Origin: Tenrec ecaudatus
Lineage: Eukaryota; Chordata; Mammalia; Afrosoricida; Tenrecidae
DNA length: 64,000 nucleotides
Direction of reading: 5' to 3'
Assembly: GCF_050624435.1 (NCBI RefSeq)
Contig: NC_134531.1
Location: 252,416,812-252,480,811, forward strand
The stretch's first letter is position 1. Each line of letters begins with the position of its first letter. This document shows positions 45,270 through 56,420 of the stretch, piece after piece. The notes under the pieces are model-generated. The model searched no databases, was not told the origin of the DNA, and saw only the letters and a list, made by a program, of their open reading frames with translations. The position numbers and the translations under genes are program-made.

Positions 45270-46690
45270 ACAGTGGGTAGTATGGAAGAAGAACAGATGG
45301 CATTGAAGGAAGAAGCCTAAGCTGCAGCAATGTTAAGGCTCCAGAAATTGATGAATAAAAATCAAAATGTTTCAATAAACTAATGCAGTACTGGAAGGAC
45401 TCATCTATGCCATGAAATTAAAGGTAATTCCCTTTCCAATCTACTAGAAAATACCGTATTTGCATGCATCTCCTATAAAGATGAACCATTAGCACATGTA
45501 AATTGTTGAGAATATCACTAATATAAAGTATTGTAACAACACACTGACACTTAAGTACCAGGAATTCAAGCTGTATTCAGGAGACATGCAAGAAGTATAT
45601 CATTGCTGATATCAATTGTTTCAGGACTGAAAGCATTACATACTGGAATGATTTTAACCTCTACTTTATTGAATTAAGCAAAGTAATTCCACTGTATGTG
45701 CCATAAGAAATTATGGGCAATGAAGCAATTAATGGTAATTCCAGACTAATTAATTGTGTTCATACTGAAATTGTGCTTAGACATAGGCATTCATCTAAAG
45801 AAAATAAAGGGATATTGCAGGTTTATAATCAGGAAATGTGCTCATTAGGGTTTATCCTTTAAACATACTTGATTTGTATCTGAGAAGTTGGCATAGAAAA
45901 ACGAATGAAGTATCATGAATGGAGGAAGGCTTATTATTAACTTTGTGTTATGAGATTACATGAAGTTACTTATTGAAATTGTATAAGACTTGGAACAGTT
46001 ACTGATGAATATCAAAGATTACAGGATTGCCCATCAATATGAAGAAAACTAGTAGTCTCACAATGGGACTAGTAAGCAACATCATGAAAAGTGGGAAAAG
46101 ATTATTAAGGATTTTATTTTGCTTAGAATTGCTATCAAAATCCATGGAAGAATCAGACAAGAAATCAAAAGAGGAATTGCACTGAGAATATCTGATGCAA
46201 AAATCCTCTTTAGACTGTGAAGCAAAGATGTCAGATTAGGATGAAGGTGGGCCTTTTCCAACCCAGGATGTTTTTAATCACATTTAATGCATGTGAAAAT
46301 TGGGCACTGAACTGGGGAGACCAGGGAAGCATCCTTGTTGGCGTGGCAAGGAGTATTGAGTGAATGTTGCTGGAAGAAAAGGAACAAGTCTCCCTTGGAA
46401 AAAGCAGACTACAATGCTTCTTAGAGACAAGGATTCAGAGACTTTGTCTAAAGCAATTAGGATACTTTCAGGAGGGACCAACTCCTGGAGAAGAACAGAA
46501 TATTTAGTAAAGTCAAACATCTGTAGAAAAGAGGAAAAACCTTCAATAAGATTGATATAGTGACTTCAACTATGGTCTCAAATATAGCTAGGATTGTGAG
46601 GATAGCCAAGGACCAGGAAGTACTTCATTCTCAGTCACTATGCATCTCAGTCAACTTGACAGCACTTACGAACACCACAAACACCAAACT
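45270..46690 (+). mobile_element. RTE-type LINE, sense, to its 3' end
   Basis: A decayed RTE reading from GAAGAAGCCTAAGCTGCAGC (about 45,320), through AATGGGACTAGTAAGCAACA and TTGCACTGAGAATATCTGAT (46,060-46,200), CATTTAATGCATGTGAAAAT and TTCAGGAGGGACCAACTCCT, to the terminus near AACTTGACAGCACTTACGAA (about 46,690). The catalytic box is too decayed to read. It is in the opposite orientation to the RTE at 43.2-44.6 kb and overlaps it in element coordinates, so it is a separate insertion. Confidence 0.75.
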
Positions 46691-47435
46691 GGTCCATGAT
46701 TTTCACTGTTATTATGCAGATATGATCAATAGCTTTATTCTTGGACTACTGACAAAAGTGAATAAGGCCACAATTCACTTCTGGAAATATCATGCACATG
46801 CATAGTGTATACATGCAAAAGCTGTTCCAGGTATTTTTCAAACATAATTTTGCCATCAGTATGTGCAAATCATAGATGTAGGCATTCGATTTGTGAAAAT
46901 ATGATATATATGGGAGCTTAATATATTACATGTATATTGATTGAGATAAAAACTTATTAGTGAAAATGCCTTATTTTTAAATTGTTACTGGATGAAGATT
47001 TCAAAGTTAAAGAAAAGGAGCACATAAACACTTTAAGAAAATTAATGGAATAAATACAAATATAATGTAAAACTCTCTTTATCTTCCTGAACATGGAGTC
47101 TTTCTTACCCTGTCCTTCTGAAAGCCCTCTCAGAGGAGTTTTTGTCTCCTACATTTTCTTATCCAACCCAGTCCTCAAAGAGTGTATTCCAACTTTGGCT
47201 GCAATTTCGTTCTGGCAGCACCATCTCTCACAGCACTAAGCCTGGTCCTGAGGTTGGCATAAAACTAGCATCCTGATGACTGATGCTGCATCTTCCTCTC
47301 AGCTGGCAGTGTCTTAAGATAACCTGACCGGTAGGAATGAGCATTGGAGAGATAAGGTGCTGTCTTTTTAAATGCTATGTGGTGTATCATTACAACCCTC
47401 AGTGGTGAAAAATGAAGACAATTGGCACAAGGCTT
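46691..47435. other. Unassigned sequence
   Basis: AT-rich, then a more mixed part (47,090-47,340). Nothing recognised. Confidence 0.4.
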
Positions 47436-47439
47436 ACCT

Positions 47440-47625
47440 TTAGGTTGCTAACTGCAAGGTCAGTAAATGGAACCCAACTGGTCACTCCATGGGAATTAGA
47501 TGTGGCTTTCTGCTCCCTAAACATTTACAGCCTCTAAGTCCACAGGTCCAATTCTACTCTGTCCCAGAGAGTGGCAATGAGTTGAAATTGACATGAATTG
47601 ATGACTGTGAGTTTTGTTTTCTTTT
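47440..47625 (-). mobile_element. AfroSINE copy
   Basis: Reverse-oriented: GGTTGCTAACTGCAAGGTCA, then CACAGGTCCAATTCTACTCT and GCAATGAGTTGAAATTGAC. Confidence 0.7.
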
Positions 47626-47722
47626 TGCTTTTAATTTGATTTTACCCTCAAGGGGCTCAAAGTAAAAAGAATATTGGATTTTAAAAGGTGCCCGGTAGAT
47701 GGTAGGCTGTCAGGAGAATACA

Positions 47723-47912
47723 TTCACTGCCATAGAGTAGATACTAACTCATAGCAACCTTTTAGGACAGGGTAGAACTGCCCCTATGCATATCTGAGAC
47801 TATAAGTCTTTATGGGTAGAAAGCTCCAGTCTTTCTCCTGCAGTGCAGCTGGTGATTTCAAACTGCTGACCCTGAGGATCAGAGCCCCATGGTTAATCAC
47901 TGTACAACCATA
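47723..47912 (+). mobile_element. AfroSINE copy
   Basis: Sense: CACTGCCATAGAGTAGATAC, GGACAGGGTAGAACTGCCCC, GTCTTTCTCCTGCAGTGCAG, CAAACTGCTGACC, GGTTAATCACTGTACAACC. With the previous copy it forms an inverted pair about 100 bp apart. Confidence 0.8.
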
Positions 47913-48192
47913 GGAAGGTATAATAAAGTTTTATTTACTTAGTGACTGCAAAATACTACACCAGTATTAAATGTTAGGAGATTGACCAGAAATACTAACT
48001 TGCCATGTGATTTGTATAAAGAAATATGTTTTAGATTCATGAACTTTATATTAATATTTTTCATTGAAATCATGCTAGATTAAAAATGGAAATTTATTTA
48101 TATTTTTTCTCTGCTATTTATGAAAGGCAATTGTGAAATATTGGTCTAATATTTAAACAAATATGTTCATGTTAGCAGAAATATTATTTAAT

Positions 48193-49728
48193 AATAATTA
48201 AAAAGCATTTTATTGGGGGCTTATACAACTCTTATCACAATCCATACATACATCAATTGTGTCAAGTACATTTGTCACCATCATCATTCTCAAAACATTT
48301 GCATTCTACTTGTACCCTTGATATCAGATATTCATTTTCCCCTGCCTGCCCGCCCCTTGATAATTTATAATTTATTATTATTTTGTCATATCTTACATTT
48401 TCTGATGTCTCCCCTCACCTGCTTTTCTGTTGTCCATCCCCAGGAAGGAGATTATAAATAGATCCTTGTAATCGGTTCCCGATGTCCACTCTACCCACCC
48501 TCCACCCTCCCGAAATTGCCACTCTCACCACTGGTCGTGAAGGGAACATCTCTCCTGGATTCCCTATGTTTCCAGTTCCTCTCTGTACCAGTGTGCATCC
48601 TCTAGTCTATCTAGATTTGTAAGGTAGAATTGGGATCATGATAGTGAGGGGGAGGAAGCATTTAAGAACTAGAGGAAAGTTGTATGTTTCATCTTTGCCA
48701 CACTGCACCCTGCCTGCTTTGTCTCCTCCCAAGGACCCTTCTGTAATGAGGTGTCCAGTTGCTTACAGATGAACTTAGGGTCTCCACTCTGCACTCACCC
48801 TCATTTAAATGATTTGAATTTTTTGTTCTTTGATGCCTGATACCTAATCCTTTCAACACCTTGTGGTCACATAGCCTTGTGTGCTTCTATGTGGGCATTG
48901 TTGCTTCTAAGCTATATGGCCGATTGTTTATCTTCAAATCTTTAAGACCTCAGACACTATATCTTCTGATAGCTGGGCACCATCAGCTTTTTTCATGACA
49001 TTTGATTATGCACACATTTGTCTTCAGTAATCATATCAGGAAGGTGGGCACCCACTGATATGATTTTCTGTGAACAGTCTTAAGGTAAAAAACAATAGGA
49101 CCAATGGTTCTGGGGGGATATGAGACAGGGGGAGGTGCCAAACGGAGGTGGTGTTGACCAACCAAGGGACAAGGGAGCAACAAGTGATCCAAAATTAGTG
49201 GATAGGAGGGTGTAAGAGGCCTGGTAGGGATTCAGCAAGGGCAATGTAACCAAGAGAAATTACTGAAACCCAAATGAAGGCTGAGCATGATAGTGGGACA
49301 AGAGGAAAGTACAAGGAACTAGAGGAAAGAACTAGGAGCCAAAGGGTATTTATAAAGGTCTAAATACTGACATGTACATATGTAAATAGATTTATATAGG
49401 AGGGTGGGTAGATAGATCTACGTGCATATAGTTATAGGTTCAGTATTAAGGCAGCAGATGGACATTGAACCTCCACTCAAGTACTTACTCAATGCAAGAA
49501 CACTTTGTTCTACTAAATTGTCATTCCATGATGCACACCTTCCCTGACATGATCGCTGAAGACAAATGTGTGCATAAGCAAATGTGTTGAAGAAAGCTGC
49601 TGGACTCTGGCTCTCAAAAGGTACAGCATCTGGAGTCTTAAAGGCTTGAAGAAATACTAGCTCAGAAGCAACAAAGCCCACATGAAGAAGCTCACCAGCC
49701 TGTGTGACCATGAGGTGTAATATTACTT
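48193..49728 (-). mobile_element. L1 3' UTR copy with inverted part
   Basis: From 48,193 to about 49,070 the plus strand is antisense L1 3' end (CATTTTATTGGGGGCTTATA at the tail). From about 49,085 to 49,725 it is sense 3' UTR of the same family (CAAGTGATCCAAAATTAGTG, CATGATAGTGGGACAAGAGG, CACCAGCCTGTGTGACCATG). Both parts contain the same roughly 190-bp segment around 48,880-49,070 and 49,535-49,725. A possible direct repeat flanks the unit: AATATTATTT at 48,179-48,188 and AATATTACTT at about 49,719-49,728. Read on the minus strand it is a 5'-inverted L1 with a duplicated junction, or alternatively two insertions. Confidence 0.7.
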
Positions 49729-49844
49729 TTTAAAGTGACGTTTAAAATGCTTAAGAGGAGGTATATAGTGACTTAACTTTCAACATCTCGTGACATTAAT
49801 CTAAAATTGCTTGTCACATTTGTTAGGTGTAATGAGTATACTCC

Positions 49845-50660
49845 AAATCATATCAGTGCTACATGCACCAGAATGAAACGCTGCTTGGGCATGTGCCATC
49901 CTCAGAATTGTCGATTGATTTCCAACTTCCACATGCATGTGAATCAAGGGAAAAATACCAGGTCTTGGATCCAGAAAACACCCAAGCTCACTGCCATTGA
50001 GTCAATTCTGGCTCACAGTGACCCTATAGGACAGAATGGAATTATCTGCTGTGAGTTGCAAAGACTGTAACTCATTATGGTGTTAGAAAGCCTGTTATTT
50101 CTCCTACAGAATCTGGTGCTTTTGAACTGCTGACCTTGCAGTTAGCAGCCCATTGCATAACCACTACACCACCAGGGCCCTTCAAGCACATCTTAAACCT
50201 CAAAGTGATATTCTCACTTTGCAGCACTTTAATGAGATCTTGTGCAGCACATTTACCCAATGCAATGTATCATTTGATTTATTGATTGCTGTTTCCATCA
50301 TTATTGATTGTGGAAGCAAACAAGCGGAAATCCTTGCCAACTTCATTCTTTTCTCTGTTTATCCTGATTTGACTTATTGGTCCAGTTGTGAGAATTTGGT
50401 TTTGTTTACATTCCGTTGTAATCCATATTGAAAGATACAATCCTTGATCTTCTTGAGCAAGTGTTTCAATTCCTCCTCACCTTCATTAAACAAGGTTGTG
50501 TCATCTGCACATTGCGTCATTAGTAAGCAAACCTGATGTCGTGTTCTTCATATGGACCAGTTTTTGGGTTGTTTGCTCAGCACAGATGGAATACATACAA
50601 GGATATAACACCTTTCATCTTGCTGCACAGAACTTTGTTTCTCTTCGGTTTTGTCCTCTT
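49845..50660 (-). mobile_element. RTE-type LINE fragment, split by a SINE
   Basis: Antisense RTE: GAATGAAACGCTGCTTGGGC and CTTCCACATGCATGTGAATC before the SINE, then CAGCACTTTAATGAGATCTT, TTGATTGTGGAAGCAAACAA, ATTGGTCCAGTTGTGAGAAT and GGTTGTGTCATCTGCACATT after it. Part of the element is missing near 49,920. It is decayed. Confidence 0.75.
49980..50180 (+). mobile_element. AfroSINE inserted in RTE
   Basis: The best-preserved AfroSINE here: CTCACTGCCATTGAGTCAAT, GACCCTATAGGACAGAATGG, TTTCTCCTACAGAATCTGGT, GAACTGCTGACCTTGCAGTT and a 3' end at CACTACACCACCAGGGCCC. RTE sequence lies on both sides, so it is younger than the RTE copy. Confidence 0.88.
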
Positions 50661-50744
50661 GAGAAATTGCGATCATGTGCTTGTCTTTTGCTTTCTGAAC
50701 TGCAGATTTTTTCACACTTCCCTGACAGGTAAGTGATGGTACAT

Positions 50745-52026
50745 GAACAACAAGAAAAAAGGACAAGGTCTTTTAAATGTGAGCAAAAACACGAACTGGT
50801 GATATTCAGAAAAAGGTAAATGGAAACTAAATATATGAGGTAGGTATATTTGAATTCACTAGTAATAAAAATGCTTTTACAATCACATCATGCTTTTAGA
50901 AAATGTTTCTTGGATGTCCACTTATTTTCAGAATGGTAGTAAGTTATATATAGGAGTTATGATAAGTTTTACTCACAAGAAGGTAGGAGGGTTTGATTTC
51001 ATTTTCCTGAAGTTGCTATTGACATTAATTCCTCCTGAAAATGATGTCCATATTTACACCCCTCTTTTCTTCTTTAGAGGATTTACAAACATCAACTCTT
51101 ATCATCTACTATTTGAATTATTGCCTTTAGTCTCATTGCTTCTAACCCCTCTTTTCAGTAAAATTCCAGGAAAGGTTTCTCAAAGAACTTGTGCGGCCAT
51201 GAGCATTCCAGTGCTTGATGCCTCCAGGATAGAACCACATTCCCTAAGTAGGCATTTGAAACTCTCAGCAAACAGAAACAATTCCATGCTTATTTCCACA
51301 CTCACCAACTGCTTTCACTGATCAGTCTTCCAGTTTTCTGCTCTTATCCTCATCTCCCTCATTGCCTTCTCCCATTTTGACACACGTTTCTGTAAATCTT
51401 TACTCATGCTCTTATTACTGACTTTCCCACCTAAGGACATTTTCACCGTTTAACTATATATTATTTCTGATGTTATTTTATGACTAAATATCTCATGCTA
51501 CACTCATGTTCATTTTCTTAATCCCCAAGCAGTTGCCCAACATAATCTAAAATTTCTTGTACATAATCTACATTGTATTTTTCACCCATTTTTGTATGCC
51601 CAATTTCCTTATTTGGTTTTGAAGCATTTTTAGGTCAACTGTGACTTAAGTCTCTGGGAAAAGAGCAATGAAACAGACTGGAGAAAATGTGTCATTGAAT
51701 CAGATCCATTCTGGATGGATGCCTACATTAACATGAGCCAGCTACGTAGGATCTCAAACTGGGAGTTTATTGTTCGTGTTTATCAGCTTTTGTCTTACCT
51801 TTGCAAACATGGTAAACAATACATAACTCATTAGAAGATAATATATGTGAAAGATTCAGTTTTGTGTCTAGTGGAGGGAGGGCCCTCATTAAACTGCTTT
51901 CTCTTTTGTATTTGAACGTTAAAGTAGTAAAACAAAAATTTTTCTTGTTGCTTAGTTTTTAGGTTATTCACCATTTTCTGTCTCATTTATACTTAGTGGC
52001 ATCTTCTATTTCCTGTTAATGTTAAT
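50745..52026. other. Unassigned sequence
   Basis: The 143-codon frame at 50,890-51,321 has no recognisable family and no supporting context. A weak L2/MIR-like stretch lies near 51,590-51,670. Confidence 0.4.
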
Positions 52027-52037
52027 AATATACCAAT

Positions 52038-53786
52038 GCTTCAAGACCCTAGATGCTATATCTTTTGATAGCCGAGCATCATCAGCTTTCTTCACCACAT
52101 TTGCCTATACACCCATTTTGTCTTCAGCGATCATGCCAGGGAAGGTGACCCTCAGAGTGCCATGTTAGTAGAACAAATTGCTCTTGCATTGAGGGAGTAC
52201 TTGAGTGGACGTCCAATGTCCATAAGCTACTATAATATTTTATAAATAAATATGTGCATGTAGATCAATTCCCCTGTCATTGCATATAAATGTATTTACA
52301 TATATACATGCCTATATTTAAACCTCTATAAATATCCTTTGCCTTCCAGTTCTTTCTTCTATTTCCTTTTACTCTCCTCCAATCCGACTATCATGTTCGG
52401 CCCTCATTCGGGTTTTGATAATTTCTCTCAGCTAAATTGTCCTTGATCAAGCCCCTGCAAGCATCCTATGCCCTCCTTACCATCAATTTTAGATCACTTA
52501 TTCTTCCCTTGTGTGTGTGTTTGTTGGCTCCCCCCTCCTTTTACCTCATCTCCCCCTCTCCCATGTCCTTCCAAAACCATTGTCCCATTGTTCTCTCCTC
52601 TGGATGGTTATTCCCGCCTATCTTGTCCAGATAGACATGTATAGTCAATGATACACACAAAAGCAAAGCAAAGCAAAGGAAAATACAACAAAAAAATAAA
52701 TCAATAACAGCTACTACAATAAAACAAAAAAGCAAAAACCGTAAAGCCTTCACAGAGTTCCAGGTCTGTCCATTGACCTTTATGAGTGTTTTCCAGCCTA
52801 GTCCACTGGGGTGCCAAAGTCCACCTTGGGCAAAGTCCGCCTTGACCTCAAAGTCCACCTTGGGCATTCCTGGGAGCTTCATTGCTTTGCTTCCTTTGTG
52901 CTCTGCTGTACATGCACTGTTTCACCCGGTGTGGTGGGGTCAGTTCAGACACATCCAAAAGATATAGCATCTGGGGTCCTAAATACTTGAAGATAAACAA
53001 TTGACCATCTAGCTGAGAAGCAACAAAGCCCATATGGGAGAAGCACACCAGCCTTGTGTGATCCTAAGGTGTCAGTGGGATCAGGTATCAGGCATCAAAG
53101 ATCTGAAACAAAACAAACAAACACAAAGCCTATCAATGGAATGAGGGAGAGGGCAGAGCGCAGACCCAAAGTCCATCAGAAGTTAACTGGATACCCTCTG
53201 TGAGAAGAGCCACAAGGAAAAAGAGCCAGTCAGGGTGCAGTATTGCACCAACAAAACACACAACCATCTTCTAGTTCTTTAATGTTTCCTAGCCCCACCC
53301 CCCCCACTTTCATGACCCCAATTCTATCATACAATTCTGGCTAGACCAGAATATATATACTGGTACAGATAAGAGCTCACAACACGAGGAATCCAGAGCA
53401 GATAAACCCATCAGAACCAAGAAGAGGAGCGGTGATACTAGGGGAGTAAAGGTAGGGGTGGGAGGAATAAGGGGAATGGATCACAATGATAGATATATGC
53501 CCACCCTTACAGGGGGAGGAACAGCAGAAAAGTGGGGGGATTGAGACAGGGGTCAGTGTAAGACATGAAAGAAAATAATTTATAAGTCATCAAGGGGACA
53601 TCAGAGAGAGAGAAGGTGGGAGAGAGAGAGGGAAAATGAGGAGCTGGTGTCAGGGGCTCAAGCAGAAAGAAAATGTTTTGGAAAAGATGATGACAGCAGA
53701 TGTACATATATGTATAACACAATGGGTATATGTATGTATAGATTGTGATAAGAGGTGTAAGAGCCCCTAATAAAATAAAATAATAA
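52038..53786 (+). mobile_element. 5'-inverted L1 3' end with TSD
   Basis: A 1.75-kb L1 insertion of 3' UTR sequence. From 52,038 to about 52,950 it is antisense and from about 52,951 to 53,786 it is sense, ending in GAGCCCCTAATAAAATAAAA. The inverted part ends, in element coordinates, just where the sense part starts: both carry AAAGATATAGCATCT (complement at about 52,050-52,065, sense at about 52,963-52,978). Flanking 11-bp repeats are AATATACCAAT (52,027-52,037) and AATAGACCAAT (53,787-53,797), with one mismatch. This is the expected product of twin priming. Confidence 0.88.
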
Positions 53787-53797
53787 AATAGACCAAT

Positions 53798-54583
53798 AAT
53801 TTCCATCGGAATTGATTCAGATAATTGGTATTCTTAATAACAAACCAGACAAGCAATACTATCCAGGAACACACCATTGAATTGATTGATGTCCACATAT
53901 ATTACATTGCTATACATCATGGAAAACTACAAAGCTATTATCCAAGCCATAGGACTTTCCATGTAAAAAGCAGCATTTCCAACTCAAGATGAATGTTTCC
54001 AGCATGCACTGTTTCAGAGAGCTTGACAGAAAATAAACCTTAAAACACTATTGATAAATTTGCACTGGCCTTGAAAATACATATTCTGTATAAATTCATA
54101 CACAAACATAAACTCTCGCACAACTCAAGGAAAGGTGTTAACAAATTCAAATGCACATTTACAGTTTCCACCTGGTAGAGATATGGCCTCAGTAATTAAT
54201 ATGTGAGAACCTGAAATGTGGTTTGTAAGATCATGTTAAGGATTCCATAAATTTGCCAACAATCAATGGAAATTACCTTTATGTACTAACTTTAATTTCT
54301 ATAATTTGTTGGGTATGCTGAAAACTGTTACTAATTCCCCTTTGACACATGTTTTTATCTTGACACATTAGTGTGCTAGTAGTTGAGATTTTGAAAACTA
54401 TGTTAGCAGGTTGCCTCCTTTCTGAAAATATTTAATCAATGATACAATAATGTGACCAAAACAATCAAAATGATTTAGCAATTTCATGTACTAAGTGGTC
54501 ATTTTCCAATTGCTCTATATTCTTGACTCTAAAAAGTTTACAGAAAAAAACAATTCGTAAATGGGAACATTTGTTTCAAACTG
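53798..54583. other. Unassigned sequence, 3' flank of OR pseudogene
   Basis: No repeat recognised. The last 90 bases or so resemble the 3' flank of the intact receptor (CTTGACTCTAAAAAG, then GGGAACATTTGTTTCAAAC). Confidence 0.45.
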
Positions 54584-55486
54584 TTATCTCCTCTTAATTC
54601 TTTTCATAGCATTTATTACTTCTCTATTTCTTAGACTGTAGATAAAAGTGTTTAAAAAGGGGATTAATAGAGTATAGAAAATAGCAATCAGTATATCTGT
54701 ATTATTTTCTTTATCTGAATGAGGCAAAATATATATGAAGAGAAGAGAACCATAGAATATTAGTACCGAGAGAAAATGTGATGCACAGGTAGATAAGCCT
54801 TTGCTTCTTCCCTCTTTGGAGTTCATGTGGAAAATATTGAAAACGATAAAAAGATAAGAAATTAAGGCTACAGTAATAGTTAATATTTGAATTGAACCTG
54901 CAAAAATAAGGATCATCAGTTCATTGAGATACGGATCAACACAGGAGAGTTTGTATAATGGAAGAACATCACAAAAGATTGATCTGATGAGACTCACAGA
55001 AGGCTAACCTAAATAAAAGCCCTACATGAATCATGGCATGCAGGTTCCCAGCTACATAAGCCCCTATGATCATCCGAATGCAGAGTTGCTATGACATCAT
55101 GGTGTGGTACTGCAGTGGTCTGCATATGGCCACATAGCGATCATACGCCATTCCTGCCAGGAGAAAACAGTCCACAGTATCAACAAGACAGAAAAAATAA
55201 AACTGTGCCATGCATTTATACAGGGAAATCATTCTGTCCTCAGAAAAGAAGTTCTGTAACATCTTGGGGATGATGGCAGAGGAGCAGCAGGAATCCATCA
55301 GAGCCAGGTTCCCCAGGAAGATGTACATGGGTGTGTGCAGACGGCGCTCCGTGGAAATCAACACCACCAACCCCAGATTGCCCACCATGGTGATCAGATA
55401 GACCACAAAGAACACCAAAAACAGCAGGGTCTTCAGATCTGGGTGGTCTGAATATCCATTGTCAAGGAGTGATTCTCCTCAGTCAT
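54584..55486 (-). pseudogene. OR5K-like olfactory receptor pseudogene
   Basis: A paralogue of the receptor at 10,975-11,910, colinear from start to stop and closely similar (for example [81 protein letters not shown]). Three lesions are visible by comparison. The N-terminal segment after MTEENHSLT lacks about 16-19 bases, shifting the frame. The codon equivalent to K138 is TAG (55,089-55,091). Five bases are missing after the HQIN motif (near 54,973-54,980). A PLLNPF to PFLNTF change removes a conserved TM7 proline. The start (55,486) and a splice-acceptor-like CAG (55,498-55,500) are retained. It is therefore a recent-looking, dead host gene copy. Confidence 0.93.
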
Positions 55487-55790
55487 GTCTAGTTTCTCTG
55501 TTGAGATTGAAATTAGGGAAGCAAGATTCTAATTTAGAGTATGTTTAATTTCCCCTTTGCGCGTTCCTCGGACAACAAGAAGTAGATCCACTACTACAGT
55601 TTTCCCTGCTGTACCTGAAATACGCACACTTCTAAGGAATACCAGGCTCCTTAAGGTGTCACAGGACTTCAAGTTCTGAAGCTCGATAGTCACAAGAATA
55701 TTTCGTTAGTTCCTGGGCAATGCTTGCAAACAAAATACATATACATGTATGAAAAATTAATGAACAAATACCAGATACTCTATATTTACT
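55487..55790 (-). other. Duplicated 5' flank of the OR pseudogene
   Basis: Related to 11,911-12,200 upstream of the intact receptor: CAACAG acceptor-like site, GGACAACAAG, pyrimidine-rich CCCTGCTGTACC. It marks the upstream extent of the shared duplication. Confidence 0.6.
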
Positions 55791-55984
55791 GTTCTAAAAT
55801 ATTATAAAATATTATAATTATACCTATTATAATATTATAAATATTCAAAATATTTTATTGACTAACTTTTCAGGGTACATAAAAACTATTTTGCAGTATC
55901 ATCTCACTGAGCTAATATTTTTTAATATACTGTGGCAGTTGAATTAGTATTTTAAAACAGTATCCTGTCAAGCAAAAAAATCAC

Positions 55985-56052
55985 TTCTGTTCTGACTCAT
56001 ACTGACTACATAGACAGGCTAGAACTGCCTCTGTGAGTTTCTATCATATGCA
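55985..56052 (+). mobile_element. AfroSINE 5' fragment
   Basis: CTGACTCATACTGACTACAT and CTAGAACTGCCTCTGTGAGT match the AfroSINE body. It is truncated at 56,052. Confidence 0.6.
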
Positions 56053-56059
56053 GTCCTTG

Positions 56060-56420
56060 ATCACAGGTGTGGGTGTGCTTCTTCCATGTGGGTTTAGTTT
56101 ACATCTCACTTAGATGGCTGCCTGATTGGAAATAAGCTTTTAAGACCCCAGATACGATTCTTTCTGACGTCCTGACACTATCTAACATCTCTACCACACT
56201 CTGCTACAGCACCTTTACCCTCCACGTTTCCTGCATGAGCTTGAGTATTGAATAGGGTCAGGTGGTAAGACCTAATTATTCTTAGATTGGAGCTAGGATT
56301 AAGTGTGAGCCCCAAATCCATTCCTATAGCTACATTTTCTATCTGCTTCTGGTTTACCTTTGAGAAATCTTTGTAATTTTATGGTAGAAGATCTTATCTA
56401 TCATCCCGCTTAAGCATAAA
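56060..56420 (-). mobile_element. L1 3' UTR fragment, older family
   Basis: Antisense: TGCTTCTTCCATGTGGGTTT, ACTTAGATGGCTGCCTGATT, CACACTCTGCTACAGCACC, GGAGCTAGGATTAAGTGTGA, parallel to 20,480-20,715 and 30,110-30,330. Confidence 0.7.

Noticed and set aside
43186-46690. A second RTE twin-priming inversion joining 43.2-44.6 and 45.3-46.7 kb
   Set aside because: The two parts overlap over much of the element, are separated by L1 sequence and differ in decay, so they are independent insertions.
49980-50180. tRNA gene
   Set aside because: The tRNA-like sequence is the head of an AfroSINE; no intact cloverleaf was found here or in other copies.
50890-51321. 143-codon open frame in repeat-poor DNA
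   Set aside because: No recognisable family, no splice or promoter context, and the length is within chance for AT-rich DNA over 64 kb.
51590-51670. Extension of the OR duplication, because of similarity to 13,270-13,380
   Set aside because: It lies on the 3' side of the pseudogene, whereas 13.3 kb is on the 5' side of the intact gene. A shared ancient L2/MIR-like repeat explains it better.
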